Numbered from the stretch's first letter, positions 1 to 13,215 are shown. The stretch: 64,000 nucleotides of DNA from Henckelia pumila (GCF_033568475.1 NC_133123.1:19330622-19394621); one strand, 5' to 3'. Program-made: numbers and translations. The notes: generated from the letters alone by a model not told the origin.

Positions 1-161
1 AAGGTGTATTATGAAAAGTTGAGAGCATGTCTATGATTTTTTTTGTTGGTGATTGAACTTCTCAGAGGCTGTGCACATTCATGACTTGTCCTTACTTATT
101 TTTTGTTTGCATGTTGTTTTTGCATGTCTTGCTCGAGGGCGAGCAAGGTTTAAATATGGGG
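1..161 (+). mobile_element. 3' end of an LTR retrotransposon interior, with polypurine-type tract
   Basis: The sequence leads into an LTR that starts with TGTTGATAAGTG at 162. The bases just before it (about 133-161, a GAGGGCGAGC stretch followed by a tttaaatatgggg run) look like the conserved end of the interior of Athila/Tat-type Ty3/Gypsy elements, where a purine-rich run primes plus-strand DNA synthesis. No coding sequence is visible here; the element body lies left of the window. Confidence 0.55.
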
Positions 162-1726
162 TGTTGATAAGTGCATTTTGTGTGCATTAGTTCATTATAT
201 TTTTATGTTTATTTTGTGTGCATTCATTTTATTTTGTGTTTTTATGTATTTTATTGCATTTGTGTATATTTCACTCCTCGAGTTAATTTTGTAGGAAAAT
301 GGATTTTTGAAGAGTTAATTACGGAGCAGCTTTGGTCAAAAAAATCAAATTTAATTTTAGAGAGATCCAAATCCGATCTCCACCATTCAGAATAAAGTTC
401 AAGATGTTTTGAAGCTTCTGTCCAAATTTCAAGTCAATCCGACGGCTATAACTCAAGTTATGAATTTTTGAAATTTGTCGCTCGGAGCAGGTTGAATGTT
501 GCGCTGTTGGTGAGTGTTGTAGCGCGTTTTCCCTTGTGTTTGGCGCTAGGGAGAAGCACTAATGCGCTTAGAAGAAGGAGTTTGGCGCAAAGAGTAGCGC
601 TAACGCGCAAGGAATGAAGGGAACCGCGCATGATGTCTGTGTGTGTTATTTTTCGGGCAGAAACTTGCTCGCTCGAGCGAGAGCTTGTGCTGGATCGAGC
701 GAGTGATACGTGAATTTTATTCCTCCGAACAGAGAGTCTCTCGCTCGAGCGAGAGGTTGTTCTCGCTCGAGCGAGATGTCGGGAATTAGATAGAATCAGA
801 ATTTCGGAAATTAAAAAGTCTTATTTTACGGGTTATTTTTCATGGGCTTTTTAAACTCATATTTAAGGGACTTATTCAGAGGTGAGAAGGGGGTTCCGAC
901 ACGCATAACGCAGACGGCAAGGCGGCGGCTGGGAGCAGAGAAGATTTCTTCGCTTTTTCTTTCTTCTGTTCTTTCTTTTTATTTTAATTTTTGTTTAATT
1001 ATTATTTTCAATTATTGAGTAGTTTATTTTCAACCAAGACAGCGTGATTGGGCCGAACAAATTCATGTAAAAAACTTGGATGTTTTTTTGGAATTTTTCA
1101 GAGTTGATTTTATTTTATTGATTGTTAGATTTATATTTATCTTGTGGATAGTCTGATCAACTGTTTGCTCGCATGTTAATCGATTCCAAGTCGACAGAGG
1201 AAGTATTGATTTCGATCACTTTGATAATCAACACATGGTAAAACCGACTAGAAATAGAATTCGGTTTCAGTGTGCGGTTTGGGTGCAAACTGAATTTTCA
1301 TAAATATTTAATGCATTCAAATTTGATTAGAATTACGAAAGATTAATTCATCAATATTTGAATAGGTTTGATTGTTCTAGAAATAGTCCTTTGAACAAAT
1401 TAGGAGAATCCCCGTGAATTAAGATTAAATCTGAGTCCTGAATCGACTACATGTTACATGATTTGTTCGGTACCTACGTGTGTCTTGGTTGTCTTTGCTT
1501 TAATTATTTTTATCTTCAGCTATTTTAATTATTATTTTTTGAGCATTTTTTTTATTTTATATTCTTATTTTATTTAAATCAATTTGCTCTTTATGATTTT
1601 GGTCTAGATTAAGTAAAATAATCGAATCTTGAGAATTGACACAATCCCTGTGGGATCGATACTTGGAATTTTTGTCCACTTTACTATTACTTGACCTGGT
1701 ACGCTTGCCACTAGATTTATATCACA
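162..1726 (+). mobile_element. LTR (3' LTR) of an Athila/Tat-like Ty3/Gypsy element
   Basis: The stretch begins TGTTGATAAG and can be closed at TTATATCACA (1726), giving TG...CA ends and about 1565 bp. Near the end it has the 'cctgtgggatcgatact ... acttgacctggtacgcttgcc' block typical of this LTR class. The middle holds dense palindromes: an 18-bp perfect one at 738-755 (ctctcgctcgagcgagag) and related CTCGAGCGAG copies at 668-775. A weak TATA-like run lies near 850-860, downstream of the palindromes. The 3' edge is inferred from the TG/CA rule and from the homology break with the older LTR that follows; the duplicated target site cannot be checked because the other end is outside the window. 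Confidence 0.6.
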
Positions 1727-2830
1727 CCGATTTAGCCGGTCAGCGCTATAGCGCTGCTGTGCGAATATGGAAAAATTTGAGATTTAGGAAATTAAAAGAT
1801 GGGGATCTTTGGGCTTTGATTGATGGGCTTTGAGCACGCATAAAAGGAGAGGAACGAGACGCATAAGAGAGGGTCAGTTGCACAAAACCGAGAAGACAAC
1901 TCACGCACGAGAAGAACATAGAACACAGCACGCACAAGAGAGATTGAGAGGGAAGAAGAAGGCTGCACGTGAGGAAGAAGAAAGCTGGAACAAGGAAAAA
2001 AGATCAAAGACGAAGGACGCAGACACTATTTTGGCTTTGTTTCTCTTTATCTTTTCTTCTTAAATTCTGAATTGATGTTTAGTTTGAAGAATATGATTTT
2101 TTTTTTGCTTATTTTTTATTATGAACTAAACTTTCAAGCCTAGAGGATGATATAGCTTAGTGGAGATGACTTCTACAACTCTTTAATTTATTTTATTGAA
2201 TTTTCTTAATTTAATTGTGTTTTTTAGAATTGATTGTCTTTTAATTACTTGATCACTAATTGAATTGTCATATTTATTTGAAATTGGTGCTCGGAAGAGG
2301 AAATTTTGAATAGGACCAATAGAAAATACACTGTTAATGTTTATATAGCTCGAGAGGGTGTATAACTTTGACAGAGCTTGTGTAAGAACATCGTTTATCA
2401 TATATCATTAAGCTTAGATTTTTAATAGGGATATTGGAATCAAAGTTTATTTGATACAATCTATTTGTTGCTCGAGGGAGGAAAATAGAATTGCTCGAGG
2501 GAGGGAAATAAAAATACTTAAGTGATCTTGGTTATTAGATGAAAGGAATTTATGAGCATAAATTAATTAGAAGTTGTTGTCGAAACTAAGTGAAATCAAA
2601 TTCTCTAGATATTTTCTCTCATTGATTTTCTCGCAAGTGTGTTATTTGCTCATTAGTTTTCTTATTTAATTTATTTGAATTTGAAAAAAATTCTCTATTT
2701 AATTTTCTAAATAAAATTTAGCTTATTTTAATTACAAGCACTATATAATTTTCAATACATACTCCACACGAGAACTATACTTTATTCACTCTATATTAAA
2801 ACTTGACAATCGTGCGCTTGCAAGCAAAAA
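1727..2830 (+). mobile_element. Older Athila/Tat-like LTR remnant, interrupted by the LTR at 162-1726
   Basis: This stretch resembles the second half of the preceding LTR: a 'ggaaattaaaag' stretch followed by 'gggcttt', a long U5-like part and a closing 'acttgacaatcgtgcgcttgc' block at about 2800-2820. Its 5' part is missing, as expected if the element ending at 1726 inserted into it. A perfect 14-bp palindrome (agcgctatagcgct) sits at 1740-1753. Short ORFs in it have no recognisable product. Confidence 0.45.
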
Positions 2831-3470
2831 ATTACGCAACAAAGCTCCGATCTCCATGAAATCCCGCGTGTCCGTACACGCTTGACATGTCAATGGTGCG
2901 CATGGCCTAACTCAGTTCGGACGTTCCGATCTTGAGTTCGGACCTTCCGAACTCTCCCATTGCATCCAAACTCAACCCTTACCATCCGAACTGGTTCGGA
3001 CCATCTGAACTTCCTTGGCCCAAGTTCGGTGCTTCCGAACTGCTCGAGCCACTTTTGTCCTACGAATATTTTCGGACATCCTAGAGTCGATTTTTCACTT
3101 GATTTTATCATAATAAAATCCCTTAATCCATAATAAGTCATTTAAAAACATGCTTAACTATTTAAATCACAAGTGGATTTCGAGTTCAAAATTCAAATTA
3201 TACATTTACCTATACTTGCTAGTTTCGCTTTGGCGGTACTTGGGATGCTAGCCGATCATATTTGCTACATTTATTTTTTTACTCACGTATACATAAATCA
3301 TATGGTTGAGAAGCTTAAATAAAATGGAATTTAAATTTAAATATAAAAAGTTGCGTAGGAGCGCATGAACCTAAATTTACAAGTTCTGTGTACAAAAATA
3401 AATATCTTATGGCTGTTCGAGAACGCTTGTTGGCTGGTTCAACTCATGTTTAATTTGTGTATGAAACATT
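2831..3470 (-). mobile_element. Degenerate LTR fragment with GTTCGGA/TCCGAAC motif cluster
   Basis: At 2910-3045 there are repeated short inverted motifs of the type GTTCGGA-N3-TCCGAAC. They are followed by a stretch like the 5' part of the LTR ending at 58306 (ccttaatc...catgcttaac), which suggests a minus-strand LTR remnant. Ends and target-site duplication are not recognisable. It lies just downstream of the 3' end of the first host gene. Confidence 0.35.
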
Positions 3471-3768
3471 GAAACTTAGCAAACCATGAGGATGAACAAA
3501 AGAACACATCTGGAAAGAAAAATGGCATATTCAATCGCCCAAACAATTATCTACACAAGGCCAGGCAGAAAACAGAAAAAGAAGAAGAAAAAAAATCCTC
3601 TTTCTGTCTGTTTCATGTCTAACATTCGACTTCCCTAATTCGAATAATGGTACACAACATTGAATGACATTACGACGTTCTACCTAAATTTGACACTATA
3701 TACAACGAATTGATTGGGAGCAAATGACCGATAAAACAAGATATAACTGAATTTATACAGAAATTTAG

Positions 3769-6700
3769 CTAACCTTCGGGTCGACTCCACTTCATTGGGA
3801 CGACTTTCCTGAGCTTCTGTTGACCAATACCAGGCCTCTCAGCAGCACGTGGCGGTTTCATCATGTATGGTTTCTTTACAAGGTTGATGTTGTAACGATC
3901 TATTTCTGGTTTAGACTCCCTGAATAGTTTCATGGGAGGCGATCTAACAGGTTCTGGAGTAGACCAGTTTAATGCATGTTTTTTTAGGGAATCAGTACGA
4001 CTGTTGTAGGTGTTTCTTACATCTGTTGTGAGCTTGAGCTTCTTTGAAGGAAACCCTTCATCACCAAGGTTTATCAGATTCGTGGTTCCGCTTTTTGATT
4101 TTGGTGGATCGGAAAATTTATCAGATCTCTCCATGGCTTTAGATTTGCATGCTTTCATGGCGATCTGGGAAGGTTTTCCAAGCAACTTAACGGTTGAATG
4201 GGGATTCTTCTTCGAGGAATGAGCAGCCAATTCACAAAGAGCTTGAGCGGCAGCATACATGGGGGAGTGCTCATCTGGCATCACCAACCAGACAACATAA
4301 GACAACAAACAAACTATGTTCACGTCCGATATTCACTGAAAATTAATTCATGCCCAGGATCTAGCAGTTCAGTCTAGATACTGTAATTATTCCAATCTCA
4401 TGCTTGTTTAAACAGGCGTGCCACAAAAAACTTTCATGACCATAGCATAATAAATGACTCGTTCTCCTTAATGTATATTTCATCTGACTAGTCTTTGTGT
4501 TGTGGGCTAAATTAATCCAAAACAGTATTTTCATGATGAAATAATTAGAGCATAGGGATGAAAGAGGTAAGGCAAAACAATAATTACCAAATGAAACTAG
4601 GTCTTAGATGAGATTTACCTGCTGCAGGTAGCTTAGAAGTTGAGCATGCTTCCGAGGACGGAAGAAGCTTTTCAGTTGGAGCAATTTGATGTTCTGGACG
4701 CTCAGATTTAAGGTTAAATGAAGGCACTAAACTGTGATCAAATGTTAGTAATCCTAGGTCCATCTGTAAATCAGTAGAACCCCTCTGAAGGGCAGTAGAA
4801 TTTCTAACTTTTACCCATCTACCTGGACATATAATCCGACCCACAGATAACTTGCTGGCATCAGCACCTGACTTATTATGTCCAGAAAATGAATTGGACC
4901 AGGGAAAAGGTGGTAAGCCAGATCGGTGAGACACTGATTTTCCCAAACGAGGATCATTGCCTTGCTTCAGAAAAGATGATGCAGGCTTGGCCACATCAAA
5001 TAGGAATGACTCCAAATCCTTTGGTGGAGAAAGAGCAAGACGCTCCAAGATTTCTTTTGGCCGATATAGAGGCGAATCAGAAATCAAGGTAGATAAATTC
5101 ATCTTGCCAACAGATTCTTGAACCTTCAAACACGAGCTTCAGTCAACTCACTATATCAAACTTCGCAACCATTCAGATGAACTTCAAAAGTATGATATAA
5201 TTCTTAAGCATGATGAGTTATGCCCACAATAGAATCACATATATAGGTAGGGTTTTGGTCCATATATCTAATATTTGTAGTCAACAAGGGAAGAATATTA
5301 TAATGAGGAATTGACAAATGGAATTACATGCTTTAAACCTAAAGTGCATACATTAATATTTTCCTACTCAATAGCTAAGAACAAAGTTAATAGCCATAAA
5401 TACACCAGCTCCATTAGTTTACCATGTCCACTCCATGTGAGTGAGCATATGGAGCAAATAAAAATCATGGAGATTCATTATGACACCCTTAACAAGGAGT
5501 TTCTGGAACTCCTGGGCCACATCAAGTACATGATTTCAACTATACAGAAAATATTAATAAATTTATCACCACACATCCCTACCCGATAGAGTTCAGTCAA
5601 AACTCCATAGTTCAGTATCCAAACATACCTTGTCAAAGGATGGCGGATCTGGATCACAACTCTCTCCTTTGTCACTGTCACTTTGGCTTGTCGAGGAACT
5701 AGCAGTGACCAAGCTAGTTGAAACCTTTTGGTTGCAACTGTGATCAATTTCAGCACATTTTTCAGCCTGCAAAACCTTCCTAGCTTGAAGAACAGAGTAG
5801 GCCTTTCTTACCGACTGCAAAAGACTGCTGTTTGAATTCACTGCTTTCTTTCCCTTGTCATTCGCAATACTAGGACAGTGATACTTTCCATGCAGAATCT
5901 CATCAAGAGGAATCTCATTGAAATACTTTGTGATGTCAACAACATCAGCTTTCAAACCATAGATTCCTGAAACTTGTTCATAATTAGTTCATTGATCTAA
6001 GAAAATAAAAAACAAATATAAATGCTTGAAAATTAATTAAGGAACTTTATCGTTTGTCATACCCTAAATTTATTCATAATGTTATGTTATCATTGTGCCA
6101 GAAAAGTTGAAACAACTCATATTATGCAATAAATAATTAATAACTAAGAAAGAAATAGAGTCATCAAGAGATCCGTCCCATCTTCCATAGACTTGATGCT
6201 ATCAATCTAACGATATTAGAACTTAAAACTGCCACATAATGCTTAGATGATCTCGCAGTAATACTTCAGAAACGTATCGGTCGCAAGAAAATACCGAACC
6301 TCTAAACCATTCCTTCCGACGATAGATATATTATAGAATGGAAGACACTGAAATTCCCATTTACGAAAGGTAGAATAACAGAAAAAGAAAAAAGGGTATT
6401 AAAAACAGCTACGCCGGTGAACTACTAAGGCAGAAAAACAGCAACAGATCCCTATAAAAACGGCAACAAACACACAGTCGATAAACAAACAGAACTAAGA
6501 AAGTGATGCTTAAAATTCTACCATCCATCTCCAGTTATACAAAAGATGACAGTCATTGGAATACAACTTCATAAGCATCGATTTTCTTGGACTCCCCCAA
6601 AACTAAGAAATGTGAATAATAAAACTGTTATGAAGATCTATCAGTTAGTCCAACAAATATCCAAAACATGTGCAACTAATTATCAACACATCTCCTCCAA

Positions 6701-9700
6701 CATATTATAGATTTTTGTAAACATCAGTGCCCAAATTTCCAACACTAAAGTTCTAAGTAGACATTCCCGCAAACAAGGGTTATCTGCACATTTTTCCCAC
6801 CAAATATTAATTATCTATGCCACATGACTACACAAGAGGAATCTAGAGTAGCCGCCTGTGGTTTCTTTATGTGTGTCTTATACTTCCTCAAAAAGCCCTT
6901 CTTATATTTAGCATATATTCTCTTGATCCGTTTAACTTCTGATATATATTTTTATTGTTTTTATTTTTTAAATTACTGTAACCGATATTACTATGAAACT
7001 TTTAATTTATATGTGTTAGTATATATCTTGAAGTATCTTTTACTTTCTAAAATACCTCATATATTTTAATACTGATGATGATATGATACATTAAATTAAA
7101 TTTAAGTAAAAACATTAAAGGTTCTAACATAATTAATGGGCACACAGTGCTTGCACTATTGCTAGTAATGATTAAAAACGCGACAGTCACCGGAATTGTT
7201 TTGTAAATCCATTTTTAATCTCTTAAATACTCACTCACATATTTATAGGTAAATCTTTAATACTCTTATTTTTAACCACTGGAAACATTGTTCTTAATTA
7301 CAAATAAGAGTTTCTACCTTGCCACCACGCCAACATTTGTAACTCCATTAAATCACGATGGCACCACCACATAGCCCACATAAACAGTATGAGGAATCAA
7401 ACCAATAACCACAAAAAAATTAGAGCACGACTCTACCATCATTTTTCAAGTGGAATAACTAGATAGTCATATGCGATGGTAGACCAAATTGTCCCAGCAA
7501 AACATTATTTTCAACGCAATCATCACAAGGTTTCAACTGATCAACTCATGTTTGAAATAATAAAGTATCTAATCCTCAAGCTAAAAGTCCTTCGAACTCA
7601 TAACATGAAAAGAAATTCGGCCCATCAACAAGAAAAGGTTGGGAATAACCCAATTCATACCGAAAATGTTATTCCCTCCTGAAGCTGAATTGAAGCTAAC
7701 CAAGCCATTCTTCAAGGAGATTGAATCACATCTATTCTTGTGCATTTTACCATTTCTTTTATCCCCACGTTTGATAACTGAACTTTTCCTTTGCTTAGCC
7801 ACTTGGGTTTTCTCTGTATAAAGAAAAATGGAGTACTATAAGTGAATGGTTTGAGAAAGTTGCGGACTTCCCAAACACAGAAATGCTCCAGCAGGTCATA
7901 TGGAAAAAACTTTATCTCATGGGCACTCAAGAATAGGTATTATAAATACTATTGTTAATGCTATTTCAAACCAGAATAGGTGTAATTACTAATTACATAG
8001 TATTTAATGATTCGATTAGTTCATCCACCCAGGTTTGCCAGTAATGATTGGTTAAGAGATAATTGATTCAAATCAAAACAAGTTGGACGACAAAATCCAA
8101 AACTCAAAGGATAAGACTCTAGAAATAAAACACCAAGATATACATAACTAGGCTACATAAATGACACTTTATGATAAAAAAAATTTACCATTTCTTTCAT
8201 CCCCTGGTTTGATAAGTGAACTTTTCCTTTGCTTAACCATTTGGGTTTTCTCTGTATAAAGAGTAAAATGGAATACCATAAGTGAATGTCTTGAGAAAGT
8301 TCTGATAACACAGATATGCTCCAGCAGGTCACAAGGAACAGAGTTTATTTCAATGCCACTCAAGACTAGGAATTATAGATACTCTGTTAACTCTACTTCA
8401 AGCCAGAACAGGTGTGATTACATATTCTATTTGATGGTTCGATTAGTTCATCCGCCCAGGCTCAGCAGTGATGATTGGTGGGAGATAATTGATTCAAATA
8501 GAAACAAGTCGGAGGAAAAAACTCAAATCCTTAAAGGACAGGGTAGAACACCATAATGTTGCATAACTAGGCTACAGACATGACATTAAATTAGAAAAAA
8601 ATTTGCAACAAAAGCTAAAAATGTAAGTTTTCTTACATATAGTCCCAGCTTTTGACATGGAAAATAAAATGCACACGAGGGAAAAAAATTTACAGAGTCA
8701 TTGACTGGAACAACTAGGCATAAGTTTATGATGGTGACCACCTAAGGATATTCACAAACACAATCCGATGGAACCGCGATACAAATCTGAATTCTGAACT
8801 AAATTTTCCACAGAGTTGTAACTATCCTTTAGGTACAATAACATTCAGAAAATATCTAGGAACAAATCTGGGAGACGGTTTTTGTCTTATGAGTCGGAAA
8901 TTTTTTTCCTGTTGATAGGAGAGAGGAAATAAGTAATCTGGCATCAATTGCTGATTGTACAAGTAACAGAAGCTTAAATGCATACAAGTTCTTAGAAATA
9001 GAGAAACAGCATTTAAAAAGGTGATCTCATGCAGCTGGCTCTCAAGAAAATGGGACAAAGGACTGAGTTCAAAACTTTCAGGAAAACGGATACTAGATAG
9101 GTGAATGTTTGTCATCCATATTTTGTTTTCAAGAGAAAAATTGGCAATTGAAAAAAAAATAGCCGTGCAGAATCACTCATCTAAACTCAATTTTTTGTAG
9201 CTTCATCCGAAACAAAAAGAACATATCGACACCATCAAGCAAGCCAACTGGACTCTTGGATGGTACTGTGTGCTCAGAGAAAGAGAACTAAATTATGGAG
9301 TAAATCCCTCAAAGGAAAAATAACGAGTAAAAGATATATATTCAAGAAAGAGAATCAATTGTCATGGGCACTCTGCACTCATTTTGTAAGCCACCTCTCT
9401 ATAAATGGAATGGTGGTCCACAATTTTTCACCCCAAAAAAAAAATCAGAGAATAACAGTCACAGCCTTAGTAAATTTTGATGATATGCTTAGACCACCAA
9501 CAGATTTGAGAGAGATGGTGCCAATAGGCCAAGTCACCAAGCGGCACGCACACTTAAGCATGTACTACAAATAACTATATTACATTTTTTCATATAACAT
9601 TGTGTATATTAATTTGGTGGTGATCGGTGGCTAAAATGACACCATATAAAATGAAGTGCACATCTTTGCATCTAGATAAATCTGGAACCTTATTAAAGCT

Positions 9701-10704
9701 CATTGGCATCAATCAAATGGTACTCATTTCATCCAAAACCAGACATCGATCGGTACAAACATTGTTAATAGGATGGACATCTGATTCTATTCAACCTCCT
9801 TGCTTAAATTCTGGCTTAGAAATCCTTTTCAGTAGCTTCGTGTTCTTGTACTATAATATATTCAAAAAGTGTATACAAACTTCAACACATAACCATTATT
9901 CCCAAAGACCCCAAAAGGAAAATAGGAGATTGAGTATACAGGTATATTAAACATTAAATTTCCGTTTTTCAAACAATACAACGACCACAATAACATTGTG
10001 ATGAATAACATGCAGTATCGTAAAAAGGTACAAATTCAAGAGACATGGATATATTCTCAAGAATTTAACATGATGGAACTTGGGTGTCTGCTGTCTATGC
10101 TGGCTAGGGGTAGACCATAATTAAGGAGCAAATTGAAGGCTTTTCTGCTCAGATAGGGACAAACAAAAGGGGATGCACTATAATTCTCAACAAAACATGT
10201 ATTTAGGGACAAGTAAAAAAATTAAATACAAAGGTTCTTTCATGTCAGAGATTGAGTTCCAAATAGTACTCTGTCAACAAAAATTATCAGCCTGGTACCT
10301 GAAGTATTACTGCTTGCAGGATACGACGCAAGCCCAAAAGGCATTCCTTCTGCATCGAATAATTCAGATTTCGTATCAGAAACTTCCATTGGTAACATCC
10401 CAGATCTTTTAGAGCACACACTATTACTTCTTGGTATTTCACCAGTTCTCCCAATTAAAAGCTTATCCCCTACATCCAGTGCCAAGGAAGGCGAATTCCT
10501 GTTCTCCAAGCCAGAATTCTTCACAACATCCTTGTTGGGCAAACTAGGGAGTTGGGAAGCCTGCCTACAAAGTTCGGAAACAGGTATCTTGCCCCATGAA
10601 CCTGGCACTGACATGTCATCAACCTGAACATCTTCCAAGACAATCATATTTCGAAACAGGGTCAGTTCTAGATGAATTGAAGGAACAGCAACATCAGATG
10701 CCAT
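3769..10704 (-). CDS. Plant-specific disordered protein, possibly HAPLESS 8-like (584 aa, four coding exons)
   Basis: Coding exons read on the minus strand are 10704-10299, 5966-5629, 5123-4619 and 4274-3769. All introns begin GT and end AG and the phases agree (1, 0, 1), giving 1755 nt including the stop. The ATG at 10704 was chosen because an in-frame stop lies just upstream across the acceptor at 10729. I see no catalytic domain. Recognisable blocks are ALSPPKDLESFLFDVAKPAS (278-297), GLPPFPWS (317-324), a CPGRWVKV block (347-354), an Ala-rich helix YAAAQALCELAAH (423-435), a basic PSKKLKL run (492-498, possible nuclear signal) and a basic C-terminus. The rest is Ser-, Lys- and Pro-rich and probably disordered. 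From memory, the PPKDLE and PPFPWS blocks recall the uncharacterised plant family annotated HAPLESS 8; that assignment is weak. Intron 2 (4332 bp) holds a diverged tandem duplication. Confidence 0.72.
5967..10298 (-). other. Large intron of the HAPLESS 8-like gene; otherwise featureless
   Basis: The 4332-bp interval joins two exons in matching phase, so no further coding exon is required. Apart from the tandem duplication at 7745-8588 I see only AT-rich sequence and short ORFs with no family resemblance (for example 8822-9115, 9260-9574, 9627-9950). Confidence 0.6.
7745..8588. repeat. Diverged tandem duplication of about 400 bp inside the large intron
   Basis: Two adjacent copies, about 7745-8172 and 8184-8588, share order and wording throughout: accatttctttt/accatttctttc, ttttcctttgctta, gggttttctctgtataaag, atgctccagcaggtca, ttcgattagttcatcc, agataattgattcaaat, cataactaggctaca. 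Many substitutions and small indels separate them, so the duplication is old. No open reading frame is conserved between the copies. Confidence 0.75.
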
Positions 10705-10968
10705 GCAGCGCAACGTATCAAAGTGAAACTAGATAATACGTTTTTCCGGTCGAATCATCCATAAACCGAATAAAGCATTCAATAAAATAAGCATGGAATA
10801 CCATTTTTACACGATATCTCACCTGGCATTCAATAAAACAAAGCATTTAACAGAGAAACGAGGTACTCCGAGGTGAGTATAAAACACTTTAAATCCATAA
10901 TGGCAGCAAGGTTACAAAATACTTCAACCTTACAGCAGTGCCTTCACAAAGGAGTAAGCCGCATATCA

Positions 10969-11521
10969 TAGTCGTAAAAGGTGCGACTATGTGAGGCACC
11001 ACCAGGCAAGCGTGCTGCGCCTGGGTGCGGTATACCAGGCGAGCCTGCTGTGCCTGGGTGCAGTATCCTCATGCAAGCGCAGGTGAGCGGCTTGGGCTCA
11101 CCTGGGAAGGATTTTCTTTATAAAAAAATTTTCAGAGAAGTTGCGTTTGACTTCTCTGTTTTTTTTTTTTAATAATAATCGGCTGGCTTTGCTAGGAAGG
11201 ATTTTCTTTTCAAAATTTTTTTCAGAGAAGTCGCGTTTGACTTCTCTGGTTTTTCTTATAATGATCAGCTGCCTCAAAGCCCAAAGCCCACACCGTAAGA
11301 AAGAATAAGCAGCACAGCAACGATCAAACCCCCAAACCCTAATAAATAAGTAGATAAATGTGTTATTAATGTTTCTGCTTTGCACAACCTAAATATTCAA
11401 TGTTATATTTTTTCTATATAATAATACAGATATACTTTTTTAAAAAAAATTGATAGTGTGTGTTGCTTCGTTAAGGCGCGTGCCCAGGACTCCTTTGCGC
11501 CTAGTGCGCCTTTTACAACTA
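10969..11521. mobile_element. Non-autonomous terminal-inverted-repeat element in intron 1
   Basis: The ends are inverted relatives: tagtcgtaaaaggtgcg at the left and, read inward from the right, tagttgtaaaaggcgcac. The left part carries two GC-rich direct repeats (caggcRagc-tgctgYgcctgggtgc) and the middle two copies of a roughly 57-bp unit (11103-11159 and 11190-11248) built around aaggattttctt and cagagaagtYgcgtttgact. The GC-rich 'gcgcctagtgcgcc' end resembles widespread plant MITEs. I could not read a clear target-site duplication, so the superfamily is open. Confidence 0.5.
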
Positions 11522-12368
11522 CGCCCCAAATGGTATAAAAGCATTGTCATTACTCAGGAATGCTCTCAATGAAAAAAAACATGCGGAAAAAGTGGAGCAA
11601 CACACCGTACATCATAAAGCACATTTAATGCTAAACTCCTTTTTAGGTAACAAGCATCACAAATGGTGAATAAAAACGAAAGAAACACTGCTCATAATAT
11701 CAATTGTCACCAACACAAATCCATGTAACAATTGTTGAGGTAAAGAATTGGGAATCAAGCACCATCAGTTCATAACTATTTCGTGATGCGAAGTAGCAGT
11801 AAAAGTTCCACCATTTAGATTCGTTGTACATGAATAAGTAATGCTGAATTTAAGACAAGCAAACAAACTGAAAAGAGAAGCAACACTCCATTGCAGTCGT
11901 AATCGATCTAACTGATTTTCTTCAGTGACCTAAATACATCAGACTAAATTAGCTGAGATATCGTCAATCTTATTATATTTAAACAATATTGGCTTTGTAA
12001 TCAGACCATCGAGACTTGTGCGTTGCAGCTCTTGAACTAACTCCACCAATAGTGCCAAAATATCAAAAGTCTTAAAAATGGAAACACATAAAAGTCATTA
12101 CTATCTCAAAACAAACACGACCAAAACCAAATCCAAGAACTCCAATACCGCTTCGAGAAAGCTCACCTTTTTGAACCCCAGAGCTGCATGCACCCCCAGA
12201 CAGCCGCCCAACTTCGGTCACCAACACGCCTCCTCCAAAACCCTCGGCCGATCCCATGATTCTACCCACTTAACCGCCACCGTAGCTTCAATTCAACCCC
12301 AGGAACACCATGGAACCACAACTCCAGACAAATTCAAACATATTTCCATTCGAATAAAGTATACTCAC

Positions 12369-12560
12369 CCCACAAATCCGAAAATAATTTGAACTAATCT
12401 ATCAAATCTGAGCTGAATTGAAGACGTTGACCGCAGTGCAAGGACTTGTGATGCGGATTATCGATGGAAAATCTGAGGAAAGACGGAGACTTGAACAGTT
12501 AAAAGGTAAATTCAGGCGAAGGATCATGTTGCGGCCGAGGGGGGAGAGAGAAATTAGGGC
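12369..12560 (-). other. Probable noncoding first exon (5' UTR) of the HAPLESS 8-like gene
   Basis: On the minus strand a TATA box is followed by a pyrimidine-rich leader (CCCTAATTTCTCTCTCCCCCC) and then a good donor, G|GTGAGTAT, with the intron starting at 12368. The next exon has an acceptor at 10729 and the start codon 24 nt inside it. The result is a 5' UTR split by a 1.6-kb intron, common in plants. The transcription start (about 12560) is estimated from the TATA position. Confidence 0.5.
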
Positions 12561-12586
12561 ACGAAATGATGATTGGAAGGTGAGGG

Positions 12587-12594
12587 TATTTATA
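12587..12594 (-). promoter_or_regulatory. TATA box of the HAPLESS 8-like gene
   Basis: TATAAATA on the minus strand, about 30 bp upstream of the CT-rich leader. It is the only strong TATA-like match near the proposed first exon. Confidence 0.5.
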
Positions 12595-13215
12595 CTTTTC
12601 GGGAAAAGCATAAAATTGAGGGATATATTCTACGGCGCGTGGCGTCACCCGTTATCCTCTCGACCTCACCTGAATATATTGCTGCACGTGCTTTGCGATT
12701 TTAAATTCTTTCCTAAGAAGCACGATTTATATAGTGAACAAATTATTCAAATCTCTAGTAATGTTCATCACGCTTAATAATATATTAGTCATCGAACCAC
12801 ACGTGTTACGTGTATAATATAATCGTAAATCCGAAGTGACAGTATAGATTGCGAGAAATATATTCACAAACTTAATTGTTCAATATCTAGAATTTTGGGA
12901 AGAGAAACCATGAGTTGAGTAGAAAGAGAGAAAACGTAGAGTAGAAGAGATGGATAAAATATTAAAGAAAATAAAAAATTAATTATGAAGGAAAAAGGTA
13001 AAATCGAAAGAAAAGATGGTGTTCTCACACCATCAGTTTTTTTTTTTTTTTTTTTAAGAGGAAGATCGTGAATTATATTAAATGGAGTAGAGATAAATTT
13101 TTTATTTTTTATGAAAAAAAATAATTTAAAAAAGGCGTTGTCTGAATGATAAGATATTTAATTTTTAATAAAAGATAATATTTAACTCAAATTTTTAAAA
13201 TATTTAGAATCTTTT

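Noticed and set aside
9260..9950. Two consecutive plus-strand ORFs as a gene
   Set aside because: Antisense within the large intron, no domain, no splice support.
12078..12392. 104-codon ORF on the plus strand as a gene
   Set aside because: Antisense to the first intron and 5' UTR of the minus-strand gene; composition is low-complexity Thr/Asn-rich and no homology is apparent.
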